A stretch of 64,000 nt of DNA, from the NCBI RefSeq assembly GCF_005860765.1, contig NZ_VCEI01000031.1, positions 124,001 to 188,000 on the forward strand, given 5' to 3'. This DNA is from Dyadobacter sediminis. Lineage in GTDB: Bacteria > Bacteroidota > Bacteroidia > Cytophagales > Spirosomataceae. Under the pieces are notes generated by a model, which was not told the origin of the DNA, made no database searches, and saw only the letters and a list, made by a program, of their open reading frames with translations. The position numbers were made by a program, and so were the translations under genes. Shown piece after piece: positions 1 to 8,882 of this stretch; the stretch's first letter is position 1; every line of letters starts with the position of its first letter.

Positions 1-80
1 ATTATAGTTTGAAGGTTTCTTGAAAAATTAACTGACAACAAAAATCTATAAAACCCTTTCTATCCATCCCAAACCAAACA

Positions 81-242
81 TGACCATATATGACAAAAAA
101 TGACAACTCTTGACTAAAAATAACCATATAACTAGACATAACCACACATGACAAAAAATGACAACTTCTGACCAAACATGACTATGCCTGACAAAAAATG
201 ACAACTTCTGACCAAACATGACGATTCGTTACTACTCGTGAC
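81..242. repeat. 10-bp-periodic TGAC direct-repeat array
   Basis: TGAC (or TAAC/TTAC variants) recurs almost exactly every 10 bp: at 81, 91, 101, 111, 121, then 129, 139, 149, 159, 169, 179, 189, 199, 209, 219, 229 and 239. Within it a 40-bp higher-order unit, with sub-units TGACAAAAAA, TGACAACTTC, TGACCAAACA and TGACnATnnC, is repeated at 149-188 and 189-228. A diverged copy starts at 91. The period is close to one DNA helical turn, so all TGAC sites lie on the same face of the helix. Six-base A-tracts recur at about 40 bp. The tract is non-coding and lies about 120 bp upstream of the exonuclease gene. It could be a multi-site regulator-binding array, bent DNA, or a neutral minisatellite; the sequence does not decide. 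Confidence 0.85.
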
Positions 243-359
243 AATCCCCTCCCCCGTAGTGTTTTAATCTTTTTATAATCAGTATAAACTAACCTCTTTC
301 TTGCGCTATCTTATGTTTAAACGTAACTTCACGGCTCGAAAATCAAATCTGAGTGCCTT

Positions 360-1169
360 ATGCATACCCTCCGTCTGAAAAAGCCGCTTGCTTTTTTTGA
401 TCTTGAAACAACCGGAGTCAATATTGTCCGTGACCGCATTGTAGAAATATCAGTAGTAAAGGCGCTGCCAAACGGTGAAACAGAAATACGTACGCGCAGA
501 GTTAATCCCGAAATGCCCATTCCGCTGGAAAGCAGTTTGATTCACGGCATTTATGACGAGGATATTAAAGATGCACCGACTTTCAAAGGAATTGCCAAAA
601 CCCTAGCCGCATTTCTGGAAGGATGTGATCTGGCGGGATTCAACAGCAATCGGTTTGATATTCCCATGCTGGTGGAAGAATTTCTGCGCGCCGGCGTTGA
701 ATTTGACCTGAAAAACAGGAAAACGGTGGATGCACAGCGCATTTATCATTTGATGGAGCCTCGCAACCTTTCTGCTGCATACCAGTTTTATTGCGGCAAA
801 ACGCTCACAAACGCACACAGCGCAGAGGCCGATACCATTGCTACATTCGAAGTTCTTCAGGGACAGATTGCGCGCTACGAAGGTGTCAAGATTACGGATG
901 TGCATGGCAATGAAACGGAGCCCATTAAAAATGATGTGGCCGTTTTACATGATCTTACGGCTTCCAGACTAATTGATTTTGCGGGCAGAATGGCTTACAA
1001 TGACAAAGGAGAAGAAATCTTTAACTTTGGTAAACATAACGGCAAACGCGTAGCAGATATACTGAAAAACGAGCCGTCCTTCTTCGATTGGATGATGAAA
1101 GGGGAATTTCCGCTTGATACCAAAAGAAAACTGACCGAAATTAAACTGAGAGCATTGACCCAGCGCTGA
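360..1169 (+). CDS. DEDDh 3'-5' exonuclease (DNA Pol III epsilon-like)
   Basis: This 269-residue protein is a DnaQ-family exonuclease. The N-terminal half has the three Exo motifs: FDLETTG (Exo I, two acidic metal ligands), the NSNRFDIPML stretch (Exo II Asp), and HSAEADTIAT (Exo III, giving the DEDDh His and last Asp). Residues from about 215 (FNFGKHNGKRVADI) resemble the small C-terminal domain found in ExoX-like exonucleases. It probably degrades single-stranded or mismatched 3' ends in repair; the substrate cannot be read from sequence. It is a lone plus-strand gene ahead of the nuo cluster, about 100 bp from nuoK and with a separate promoter for nuoK between them. The family assignment is firm; the exact role (proofreading subunit versus stand-alone repair nuclease) is not. 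Confidence 0.9.
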   Translation: MHTLRLKKPLAFFDLETTGVNIVRDRIVEISVVKALPNGETEIRTRRVNPEMPIPLESSLIHGIYDEDIKDAPTFKGIAKTLAAFLEGCDLAGFNSNRFDIPMLVEEFLRAGVEFDLKNRKTVDAQRIYHLMEPRNLSAAYQFYCGKTLTNAHSAEADTIATFEVLQGQIARYEGVKITDVHGNETEPIKNDVAVLHDLTASRLIDFAGRMAYNDKGEEIFNFGKHNGKRVADILKNEPSFFDWMMKGEFPLDTKRKLTEIKLRALTQR

Positions 1170-1187
1170 CATAATCATCCGCCCGCA

Positions 1188-1218
1188 TTTGAGTAAGTGC
1201 TATTTATGTCTATTTTTG
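1188..1218 (+). promoter_or_regulatory. Bacteroidota-type promoter for nuoKLMN
   Basis: TTTG at 1188-1191 (-33 element) and TATTTTTG at 1211-1218 (-7 element, TAnnTTTG) are separated by 19 nt, a canonical match to the Bacteroidota housekeeping sigma consensus. A second -7-like TATTTTTG lies at 1228-1235. The predicted leader to the nuoK start at 1273 is about 50 nt. Confidence 0.6.
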
Positions 1219-1272
1219 ACGAAAATGTATTTTTGATTATTTTAACCGAATATCCAAACAGGTAAACCTGAT

Positions 1273-1626
1273 ATGATTCCAAACCCTAATATTCCAGAGG
1301 TTAATATACCAGCGGTTATTCAGAATATTCCACTTCAAAGTTATCTAATTCTCAGTACTTTACTTTTTGTAATCGGCATCATTGGTGTACTGACCCGCCG
1401 CAACGCCATTATCATCTTTATGTCTGTGGAATTAATGCTTAATGCTGCCAATCTGCTGCTGATCGCATTTTCGTCCTACCGGTCAGATCCTTCCGGACAG
1501 GTTTTCGTATTTTTTATCATGGCTGTTGCCGCCGCAGAAGTGGCTGTCGGGCTGGCGATCATTGTAATGATTTACCGGAATACAAGAAATACGGATATTG
1601 GCTTTCTTAATAAACTTAAGTGGTAA
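1273..1626 (+). CDS. nuoK: NADH-quinone oxidoreductase subunit K
   Basis: NuoK is a proton-channel subunit of the complex I membrane arm. The 117-residue protein has three hydrophobic helices, and the motif MSVELMLNAANL in the second carries the conserved membrane glutamate. The family is usually about 100 residues; the extra 17 or so N-terminal residues (MIPNPNIPEVNIPAVIQ) are polar. There is no internal ATG near the usual start, so the ATG at 1273 is kept. It is the first gene of a four-gene run nuoK-L-M-N and is preceded by its own promoter rather than by nuoJ. Confidence 0.95.
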   Translation: MIPNPNIPEVNIPAVIQNIPLQSYLILSTLLFVIGIIGVLTRRNAIIIFMSVELMLNAANLLLIAFSSYRSDPSGQVFVFFIMAVAAAEVAVGLAIIVMIYRNTRNTDIGFLNKLKW

Positions 1627-1672
1627 GTATTTCCCGACACAAATACTCAGGATTCAAGATTAACAAATAAAT

Positions 1673-3589
1673 ATGTCTGCATCATTACTTATTCTGATCC
1701 CGCTGTTACCGCTTGTCGGTTTCCTGATCAACGGAATCGGATTCCCAAACATACCCAAAAGTGCCGTAGGTATCATTGGAACACTGGCCGTTGTAGCAAG
1801 CTTTGTTTTGTCTGTCATGACATTCAATGCATTTGTTGCATCCGGAAGTGAAACGCTGATTGTACCGCTTTTTGACTGGATAACGGTCGGAGACCTGAAC
1901 ATTCCCTTTTCATTTCAGATCGATCAGCTTTCTTTATTGATGCTGATGATCATTACGGGCGTCGGTTCGCTGATCCATATCTATTCCATCGGCTACATGC
2001 ATCATGACGCAGGTTTCGGAAAGTTTTTTGCTTATCTGAACCTGTTTCTGTTTTTTATGCTGCTGCTTGTTCTGGGCTCCAATTATGTGATTATGTTCAT
2101 CGGCTGGGAAGGCGTTGGACTGTGCTCCTATTTGCTGATCGGCTTCTGGAACAAAAATACAAACTACAACGATGCCGCCCGTAAAGCGTTTATTATGAAC
2201 CGCATAGGGGATCTTGGCTTTCTGCTGGGAATCTTTACGATCATTGCCACTTTCGGTTCGGTTGAATATTCGGAAGTTTTCAGCAAAGCAACGGCTTTCA
2301 GTGTCGGTGATCCGGTAATTATCACCATTACGCTGTTTCTTTTTATCGGTGCTATGGGAAAATCGGCGCAGATTCCGCTATACACATGGCTTCCGGATGC
2401 AATGGCCGGCCCTACCCCGGTCTCGGCACTTATTCACGCAGCGACTATGGTTACGGCCGGAATTTACATGGTGATCCGTTCCAATATCCTGTATTCGCTT
2501 GCGCCTTCAACGCTGGAAATTGTCGGCATCATCGGCGGGGCAACGGCGCTTTTTGCAGCATCCATCGGCCTTTTACAGAATGACATCAAGAAAGTACTTG
2601 CCTATTCCACTGTGAGCCAGCTGGGTTATATGTTTATGGGCCTGGGCGCCATGGCTTACTCAGCTTCCATGTTTCATGTCATTACACACGCGTTCTTTAA
2701 AGCTTTGCTTTTCCTCGGAGCCGGGAGTGTGATTCATGCCATGTCCGATGAGCAGGATATTCGTCACATGGGCGGTTTAAGAAAAAAGTTGCCTGTTACA
2801 TTCCTTACTTTCCTGATCGCGACCATTGCAATTTCGGGAATTCCGCCGTTTGCAGGGTTTTTCTCGAAAGACGAAATCCTGGCGCATGTATTCGAGCATA
2901 ACAAACTGCTTTGGGCAATCGGTGTTCTCGGTTCCTTAATGACATCATTTTACATGTTCCGTCTGCTTTTTCTTACCTTTTTCGGAACATTCCGCGGTAC
3001 GCACGAACAGGAACATCATCTGCATGAATCGCCTGCTTCCATGACTGTACCGCTGATTGTTCTGGCGGTTCTTTCAGCCGTTGGCGGGTTTATCGGTGTG
3101 CCGGCTGCACTGCACGGCTCGCATCATCTGGCCGAATTCATGAGTCCGTTGTACGAAGGTGCACGTCAGGCCAACCCGGAAGCATTTATGCCCGCAGAAC
3201 TTTCCCATACCGAAGAATACATTTTAATGGGCATTTCCGTAGCCGCAGCGCTGATTTCAGCCATAGCTGCTTACGTTATGTATGTACAAAGAGGAGCTGT
3301 TCCTGCACTGGATTCGCATGAAAAATCGGGATTGGAGCGGCTGGTTTACAACAAGTATTATGTTGATGAGCTTTACAATTCCGTTTTTGTAAAACCTGTC
3401 AAAACATTATCCAATATTCTTTACAGTTTTGGTGAATTCTTTATTGATCTGATTGTAAACGGCGCTGCCCGGCTTGTCAGTTTTCTTTCCGGATTGCTGA
3501 GAAAAACCCAAACCGGCTCCACAGGTGATTACGTTTTTGCCATGGTTCTGGGCATTGCGCTTATATTGTTCTGGAAACTTTTACTTTGA
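1673..3589 (+). CDS. nuoL: NADH-quinone oxidoreductase subunit L
   Basis: NuoL is the distal antiporter-like proton-pumping subunit of complex I. At 638 residues it has the length expected for the family. Visible landmarks are the GWEGVGLCSYLLIGFW segment with the channel Glu, and the KSAQIPLYTWLPDAMAGPTP stretch with the conserved Lys and the broken-helix motif. The C-terminal part, ending in a hydrophobic helix, fits the long lateral helix and anchor typical of NuoL. It begins 46 nt after nuoK and is followed 56 nt later by nuoM. Confidence 0.96.
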   Translation: MSASLLILIPLLPLVGFLINGIGFPNIPKSAVGIIGTLAVVASFVLSVMTFNAFVASGSETLIVPLFDWITVGDLNIPFSFQIDQLSLLMLMIITGVGSLIHIYSIGYMHHDAGFGKFFAYLNLFLFFMLLLVLGSNYVIMFIGWEGVGLCSYLLIGFWNKNTNYNDAARKAFIMNRIGDLGFLLGIFTIIATFGSVEYSEVFSKATAFSVGDPVIITITLFLFIGAMGKSAQIPLYTWLPDAMAGPTPVSALIHAATMVTAGIYMVIRSNILYSLAPSTLEIVGIIGGATALFAASIGLLQNDIKKVLAYSTVSQLGYMFMGLGAMAYSASMFHVITHAFFKALLFLGAGSVIHAMSDEQDIRHMGGLRKKLPVTFLTFLIATIAISGIPPFAGFFSKDEILAHVFEHNKLLWAIGVLGSLMTSFYMFRLLFLTFFGTFRGTHEQEHHLHESPASMTVPLIVLAVLSAVGGFIGVPAALHGSHHLAEFMSPLYEGARQANPEAFMPAELSHTEEYILMGISVAAALISAIAAYVMYVQRGAVPALDSHEKSGLERLVYNKYYVDELYNSVFVKPVKTLSNILYSFGEFFIDLIVNGAARLVSFLSGLLRKTQTGSTGDYVFAMVLGIALILFWKLLL

Positions 3590-3645
3590 TCAGTATTATC
3601 AATAAAATCTGTTTGCCATTTACTGCTGACCGTTGACTTGAAAAT

Positions 3646-5094
3646 ATGCTTACTCTTCTATTGATTCTTTTACCGGTAATAGCCGCTGTCATCACCCTTT
3701 TTTCCGGGGAACGGCTGGCCAAAACAGTTGCGCTGATCGGCGGCCTTGCTACACTTGGCCTGGCCGTAGTGACGTGGCTGCAGTTTGATCCGGCTGCGGG
3801 TACGCAGTTCGGTTTTAAATACGCCTGGGTTTCATCAGGAGGGATTTCCTTTGCTGCCGGTCTGGACGGAATCAGCCTTGTGCTTGTGCTGCTTACTACT
3901 TTTCTGACACCGCTTATTGTACTTTCTGCCTTTAAGCACGATTATAAAAAACCGGCTTCTTTTTATGCTTTGATCCTTTTTATGGAAGCTGCGCTGATCG
4001 GTGTTTTCACAGCGACGGATGCGTTCCTGTTTTACCTTTTCTTTGAAGCAGCATTGATTCCCGTTTATTTTCTCGCAGCGATCTGGGGCGGAGAAAACCG
4101 GATCAAGGTTACTTTCAAGTTCTTTATCTACACCATTTTCGGAAGTTTGTTCATGATGGTGGCGCTGGTTTATCTTTATTATCAGACACCCGGAACGCAT
4201 ACTTCTGAAATTACGGCTTTTTACCAGCTTCAGTTGAGCCCGCAAACGCAGGGATTTATTTTCTGGGCATTCTTTATTGCTTTTGCCATCAAAATGCCTT
4301 TGTTCCCGTTCCATACCTGGCAGCCGGATACTTACACGGAATCGCCGACTGCGGCCACGATGCTGCTTTCCGGGATTATGCTTAAAATGGGTGTTTACGG
4401 ATTGATCCGCTTTCTGCTACCGATTGTTCCCCAAGGAATGGAAAGCTGGGGCCTGATGGCCATGATCCTTTCTGTAATCGGCATTATTTACGGTTCCATC
4501 ATTGCCATTCAGCAAAGTGACATGAAACGCCTTATCGCCTATTCTTCCTTTGCACACGTCGGACTGATGGCTGCGGGTGTTTTTTCTTATTCTGTAAATG
4601 GCCTGCAAGGTGCTTTGATCCAGATGCTTGCACACGGAATCAATGTAATCGGATTGTTTTTTATCATTGATATTATTTATTCCCGTACCAAAACGAGGTT
4701 TCTCGATCAGCTTGGCGGTATATCGCAAAGTACGCCGCATCTGAGCATCTATTTCATGATCCTGTTGCTTGGAAGCGTTGCACTGCCTTTAACCAACGGA
4801 TTCGTAGGTGAATTTCTGCTGCTGTCCAGCGTGTTCCATTACGATGGCTGGCTGGGAGCCATTGCAGGTTTGACCATCATTTTAGGCTCTGTTTATATGC
4901 TGCGGCTTTTTCAGAAATCCATGTTCGGGCCGAGATCCAAATGGGTGGAAGGATTTCAGGACCTTACGGCAAGCGAAAGCGCCGTATTGCTGCCGCTTGT
5001 CATCATGGTTTTCTGGATCGGAATTTATCCCAATACATTTCTGAAATTAACCGAGCCTGCTGTAAGTCAGCTTTTACAACTGGTAAATAACTAA
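3646..5094 (+). CDS. nuoM: NADH-quinone oxidoreductase subunit M
   Basis: NuoM is the second antiporter-like pump of complex I. The 482-residue polytopic protein shows the FFEAALIPVYFL segment (conserved channel Glu) and the IKMPLFPFHTWQPDTYTESP motif with the central Lys and the HTW/PD loop characteristic of NuoM. Length and motifs separate it from NuoL (no C-terminal lateral helix) and NuoN. It lies between nuoL and nuoN, 8 nt before nuoN, in one transcription unit. Confidence 0.96.
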   Translation: MLTLLLILLPVIAAVITLFSGERLAKTVALIGGLATLGLAVVTWLQFDPAAGTQFGFKYAWVSSGGISFAAGLDGISLVLVLLTTFLTPLIVLSAFKHDYKKPASFYALILFMEAALIGVFTATDAFLFYLFFEAALIPVYFLAAIWGGENRIKVTFKFFIYTIFGSLFMMVALVYLYYQTPGTHTSEITAFYQLQLSPQTQGFIFWAFFIAFAIKMPLFPFHTWQPDTYTESPTAATMLLSGIMLKMGVYGLIRFLLPIVPQGMESWGLMAMILSVIGIIYGSIIAIQQSDMKRLIAYSSFAHVGLMAAGVFSYSVNGLQGALIQMLAHGINVIGLFFIIDIIYSRTKTRFLDQLGGISQSTPHLSIYFMILLLGSVALPLTNGFVGEFLLLSSVFHYDGWLGAIAGLTIILGSVYMLRLFQKSMFGPRSKWVEGFQDLTASESAVLLPLVIMVFWIGIYPNTFLKLTEPAVSQLLQLVNN

Positions 5095-5102
5095 GTAAAA
5101 AT

Positions 5103-6500
5103 ATGTATCCCATTATATTGCTGTCTGTTCTTGGTGTCGTTACCCTTTTTCTGGGCTTTTCGAAATCCAAGAATATCCTTCTTCCTGCAACGCTTCTGTT
5201 TCTTATCATTGCGTTAATCGGAAATTTCATTGAATGGAACAAAGGGCCGTTGCTGTATTTTTACGATATGTTCCGGGTCGATAACCTTACATTGTCCTTT
5301 AACGGCATCATTCTGCTTTCTGCTTTCATGATTGTGGCTATTTCAGGCGGGTTTCAGGATAACGCCGATTCCGAGCCGGCGGAATATTATGGCCTGATGC
5401 TGTTTTCGCTTGTCGGGGCCATGATGATGATCGGCTTTGAACATATGATCATGCTTTTTATCGGTGTGGAAATTTTGTCCGTTGCCATGTATGTGCTTAC
5501 AGGAAGCAACAAACGCAATCTTCGTTCCAATGAAGCTGCATTGAAATACTTTCTGATGGGAGCTTTTGCGACCGGTTTTATGCTGTTCGGCATGACATTG
5601 CTTTACGGCGCAACGGGGTCTTTTGAGCTCAGCCAGATTCAGGGTTTTGCTTCCAATATGCAGCCAGGCTCGCAGTCTTACATTTTATACGCCGGCTTGC
5701 TGCTGCTGCTGATCGGAATGCTGTTTAAAGTATCTGCGGCTCCGTTCCATTTCTGGACGCCGGACGTTTACGAAGGCGCACCGACGATTTTTACGACATT
5801 TATGTCAACGATCGTAAAAACGGCCGGTTTTGCAGCTCTATTCCGCTTGCTGAATACTTCCTTTACAAACATTTACAGCTTCTGGTGGATTATTATTGCA
5901 CTTATCGCAGTCCTTACGCTGCTTGTCGGGAACATTGGAGCAACCAGCCAGAACAGCTTCAAGAGAATGCTTGCTTACTCGGGTATTTCGCATGCCGGCT
6001 ATTTACTGATTGCTTTGACAGCACTTTCCAGACCGTCGGAAAACGCGATTGTATTTTACTCTCTTGCTTATTCCCTTTCTACAATCTGCGCATTTGGCGT
6101 TCTGATGCTTGTTTCGAAAGAAAAGACGATTGAAGGTCAGCCAAACGAACACTATGACGCATTTAACGGCCTGGCAAAACAGAATCCTGTACTTGCATTT
6201 GTGCTGGCTGTTTCCATGCTTTCTCTTGCCGGAATTCCATTGACAGCAGGTTTCTGGGGTAAATTCTTCATTTTCACCAGTGCTGCCGAAAGAGGCATAA
6301 TGTGGATTACCGTAATTGCAGTGTTGATGTCGACAGTCGGGATTTACTATTATTTCCGTGTCATCATTGCTTCTTATTTAAGAGAAGGAAATATGATCAA
6401 AATCCGGATTGCTCCGTTTTATCAGGTGATACTGCTCATAGCAACTTTTCTTACGATTCTGTTCGGCCTGGCTCCGGGCATTTTTGACAACCTGATTTAA
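5103..6500 (+). CDS. nuoN: NADH-quinone oxidoreductase subunit N
   Basis: NuoN is the third antiporter-like subunit, next to NuoK in the assembled membrane arm. The 465-residue protein carries GVEILSVAMYVLTG with the conserved Glu and KVSAAPFHFWTPDVYEGAPT with the conserved Lys and the PDVYEG signature of NuoN. It closes the nuoKLMN unit and is followed by a strong bidirectional hairpin at 6520-6555. The peripheral-arm genes nuoA-J are not in this window. Confidence 0.96.
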   Translation: MYPIILLSVLGVVTLFLGFSKSKNILLPATLLFLIIALIGNFIEWNKGPLLYFYDMFRVDNLTLSFNGIILLSAFMIVAISGGFQDNADSEPAEYYGLMLFSLVGAMMMIGFEHMIMLFIGVEILSVAMYVLTGSNKRNLRSNEAALKYFLMGAFATGFMLFGMTLLYGATGSFELSQIQGFASNMQPGSQSYILYAGLLLLLIGMLFKVSAAPFHFWTPDVYEGAPTIFTTFMSTIVKTAGFAALFRLLNTSFTNIYSFWWIIIALIAVLTLLVGNIGATSQNSFKRMLAYSGISHAGYLLIALTALSRPSENAIVFYSLAYSLSTICAFGVLMLVSKEKTIEGQPNEHYDAFNGLAKQNPVLAFVLAVSMLSLAGIPLTAGFWGKFFIFTSAAERGIMWITVIAVLMSTVGIYYYFRVIIASYLREGNMIKIRIAPFYQVILLIATFLTILFGLAPGIFDNLI

Positions 6501-6519
6501 GCATCTGAATCGATATTTG

Positions 6520-6555
6520 AAAAAAGAGCTGTACGTTTTTACAGCTCTTTTTTTT
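6520..6555 (+). terminator. Intrinsic terminator after nuoN
   Basis: A perfect stem of about 14 bp (AAAAAAGAGCTGTA at 6520-6533 with its complement at 6540-6553) encloses a 6-nt loop and is flanked by A- and T-runs. It can work in both directions between the convergent nuoN and the minus-strand esterase. Confidence 0.85.
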
Positions 6556-6632
6556 GCTTCCGGTTAAAAAAGGATCTGTTTGCTGAAACTTGCCGTTCCG
6601 GAATGTTCCATGTTTCAGACCCGCATTTGTGA

Positions 6633-7556
6633 TTACTTGCTGTCCGGCAGCCACCGATTGCTCTGCATCCATTGCAGGCAACGACCAAACCATTCCTGAA
6701 AAGCAGGTGTTTTCAAATACCCGTGTTCACCTTTGGAATAAATGTGCATGTCTGCCGGTACTCCGTGTGTGTTCAGTGCTTCGTAAAATTTAATGCTGTT
6801 GGATACCGGAACAACCGTATCGTCACCGGCATGCGTCAGAAAAGTCGGAGGTGTTTTTTTACTCACCTGCAGTTCATTTGAGAAGTACTTGATGTTTTCT
6901 GCAGAAGGCGTCTTGCCCAGTAAATTGGTGCCTGAACCTTTGTGCCCGATTTTGTCCGACAAACTGATAACCGGATAAACAAGTATCATAAAATCCGGCC
7001 TTAAACTGGTTTTACGTGGATTTTCTATAAAAGTGCTGTCATAATGCGTTCCTGCGGTAGATGCCAGGTGCCCGCCTGCCGAGAAGCCCATAATTCCGAT
7101 CTTGTCAGGATTGATTTTCCATTCACCCGCACGTTCCCGAACGGTTTTGATGGCTTGCTGCGCGTCCTGCAAAGGCCCGATAGACTGGTCTTTCATGATG
7201 CGGGCATCCGGAAGGCGGTATTTCAGAATAAAAGCGGCAATGCCTGATTTGTTCAGTTCTTTTGCAATTCTGTATCCTTCATAATCCATTACAAGCACGC
7301 CGTATCCTCCGCCCGGACACACGATTACAGAAGTTCCGTTTGCCTTTTCCGGTTCGGGCAAATAGACAGCAAGTGTGGGTTTCGAGACGTTCCTGATAAT
7401 ATCATCCTTGTTCGTTTCCTGATCCGGAGCATGGACGGAACTGGGAATTTGGGAAGAGTAAAGCGGAATTTCCGTTTGTGCCAATGCATTCAGAGCTAAG
7501 CACAGAAAGTAAATTATTAAAGTTACAGGGTTTGCAGATTTCAATACGAAATTCAT
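6633..7556 (-). CDS. Secreted alpha/beta hydrolase, acetyl-esterase (xylan esterase-like) family
   Basis: The 307-residue protein begins with a signal peptide (about 26 residues, ending LNALAQ). It then shows an oxyanion-hole motif CPGGGY near residue 80, the nucleophile elbow GFSAGGH near 155, a catalytic Asp in AGDDTVVP near 245, and a His in GEHGYL near 275. This is the layout of carboxylesterase/acetylxylan-esterase-like hydrolases of the BD-FAE type, which are exported and often act on acylated plant glycans. The substrate is inferred only from the family. It is monocistronic and converges on nuoN across a shared hairpin. Confidence 0.85.
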   Translation of the reverse strand: MNFVLKSANPVTLIIYFLCLALNALAQTEIPLYSSQIPSSVHAPDQETNKDDIIRNVSKPTLAVYLPEPEKANGTSVIVCPGGGYGVLVMDYEGYRIAKELNKSGIAAFILKYRLPDARIMKDQSIGPLQDAQQAIKTVRERAGEWKINPDKIGIMGFSAGGHLASTAGTHYDSTFIENPRKTSLRPDFMILVYPVISLSDKIGHKGSGTNLLGKTPSAENIKYFSNELQVSKKTPPTFLTHAGDDTVVPVSNSIKFYEALNTHGVPADMHIYSKGEHGYLKTPAFQEWFGRCLQWMQSNRWLPDSK

Positions 7557-8006
7557 AATTGTAGTATTTATTTTAATATTTTTCTAATCTTATAAATATA
7601 ATTCCTGAATTAATTTTGGTTACACTTGATAATCAGTTAATTTAAGATGAGTAAAACAAGAAGTATGGCAATGAAATGGCAGCTATATGGTAGCTAACAG
7701 AATGAAGTTCAACGATGCCTGAATATACCTGTACCCCATACGTTTAATAACAAAAATGCCGGTACTGGTGCCGGGCCAAATTGTATCTTTTAATGTCATT
7801 AATCATATTATGTTATTATTAATATAATATTTACAAGAAATTAAAATCCGGTAAATGATGTTAAATCCGTATTCAACGAAAAAAATAATTAGTTTTGCAG
7901 GGTATAAAAATCATGCATTTGTTTCTTTAATGCGTTATAGGATAGGTTGAACTCTTTTTCTGTTTTTCAACTTCGTAATCATTATCAATCCACCACAGTA
8001 TACAGA
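7557..8006. other. 450-bp AT-rich divergent intergenic region
   Basis: This gap separates the minus-strand esterase and the plus-strand hydrolase. It holds a perfect 13-bp dyad, TTAATGTCATTAA at 7790-7802, a TAGTTTTG -7-like box at 7890-7897 about 110 nt before the hydrolase ATG, and long A/T runs. The only reading frames are trivial, for example a 16-codon ATG frame near 7647. No RNA gene was recognised. The TTG-initiated extension of the hydrolase frame (from 7947) overlaps its end and is judged non-coding. Confidence 0.5.
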
Positions 8007-8780
8007 ATGAAATTTACAGTACATGCAGAAGGCCGGTTTCAGTTTATCGACGAGGGAAAAGGCGAAACTTTACTGCTTTTGCATGGCCTTTTCGGAGCAT
8101 TAAGCAATTGGGACGGCATTATTGAGCATTTTTCCGATCGTTACCGCATTATAATTCCCTTGCTGCCAATCTATGAACTGCCGCCGCGCGAAGCCGGCCT
8201 GGAAGCTCTTCTGGCCTTTCTTGAAGATTTTGTACGTTTTAAGGAACTCAGCAATGTGACCGTAATCGGTAATTCGCTTGGCGGACATATCGGCCTGCTT
8301 TACACCCTTAAAAACCAGAGTAACGTACACAAGCTAGTGCTGACGGGAAGTTCAGGGCTGTTTGAAAATTCCATGGGCGGGTCTTTCCCAAAGCGCGGAA
8401 GCTACGATTATATCAAGGAACGCGTGGCCTATACCTTTTACAATCCGGAAGTTGCAACAAAAGACCTCGTGGATGAAGTTTTTGAAACGACGTCCAGCAT
8501 TCCCAAATGCATGAGTATTGTAGGCATCGCCAAATCCGCGCAGCGGCATAACCTTGCCAAAGACCTGCATGAGATAAATGTTCCTACGCTGCTCGTCTGG
8601 GGCCTGAATGATACCATAACGCCACCACATGTCGGTTACGAATTCAATCGTCTGATTGCCGGCTCGGAGTTATATTTTATCGATAAATGCTCGCATGCGC
8701 CTATGATGGAACATCCGCGTGAATTTAATGTTATACTTGAGCGTTTTCTTGAAAAGCATATTTCCGTTCAGGTTTTGTAA
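8007..8780 (+). CDS. Alpha/beta-fold hydrolase (cytoplasmic, function unassigned)
   Basis: This is a compact alpha/beta hydrolase of about 257 residues. HGLFG forms the oxyanion loop, GNSLGGH the nucleophile elbow, NDTITPP the acid region, and CSHAPMMEHP the catalytic His. No signal peptide is present. I start it at ATG 8007 (MKFTVHAEGRF); the frame is open upstream to a TTG at 7947, but the extra 20 residues look unlike a protein N-terminus and the region has intergenic base composition. It could be a lipase/esterase or a C-C hydrolase of the MhpC class; the sequence alone does not decide. Confidence 0.85.
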   Translation: MKFTVHAEGRFQFIDEGKGETLLLLHGLFGALSNWDGIIEHFSDRYRIIIPLLPIYELPPREAGLEALLAFLEDFVRFKELSNVTVIGNSLGGHIGLLYTLKNQSNVHKLVLTGSSGLFENSMGGSFPKRGSYDYIKERVAYTFYNPEVATKDLVDEVFETTSSIPKCMSIVGIAKSAQRHNLAKDLHEINVPTLLVWGLNDTITPPHVGYEFNRLIAGSELYFIDKCSHAPMMEHPREFNVILERFLEKHISVQVL

Positions 8781-8821
8781 ACTTAAGAAAACAAAATCCG
8801 CTTACTCTGAATGAAATTTCT

Positions 8822-8852
8822 TTTGATACGAAAGTTGACACATATATAGTTT
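8822..8852 (+). promoter_or_regulatory. Candidate promoter of the CBS-nadK unit
   Basis: TTTG at 8822-8825 and TATAGTTT at 8845-8852 are 19 nt apart. The -7 element departs from TAnnTTTG at the last base. The start codon at 8883 follows about 25 nt after the predicted start site. Confidence 0.4.
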
Positions 8853-8882
8853 TTTTATAGCTTCGAAAAAAGACATTCCGCT

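Noticed and set aside
81..242. Repeats as a CRISPR array
   Set aside because: The unit is 10 bp with no spacers and no cas genes; it is a tandem, helically phased repeat.
3835..4314. Long antisense frame over nuoM
   Set aside because: It lies fully inside a strongly supported gene and has basic, low-complexity composition typical of an antisense shadow.
7947..8006. N-terminal extension of the alpha/beta hydrolase from TTG
   Set aside because: The stretch looks like an untranslated leader and an ATG with a normal family N-terminus lies at 8007.
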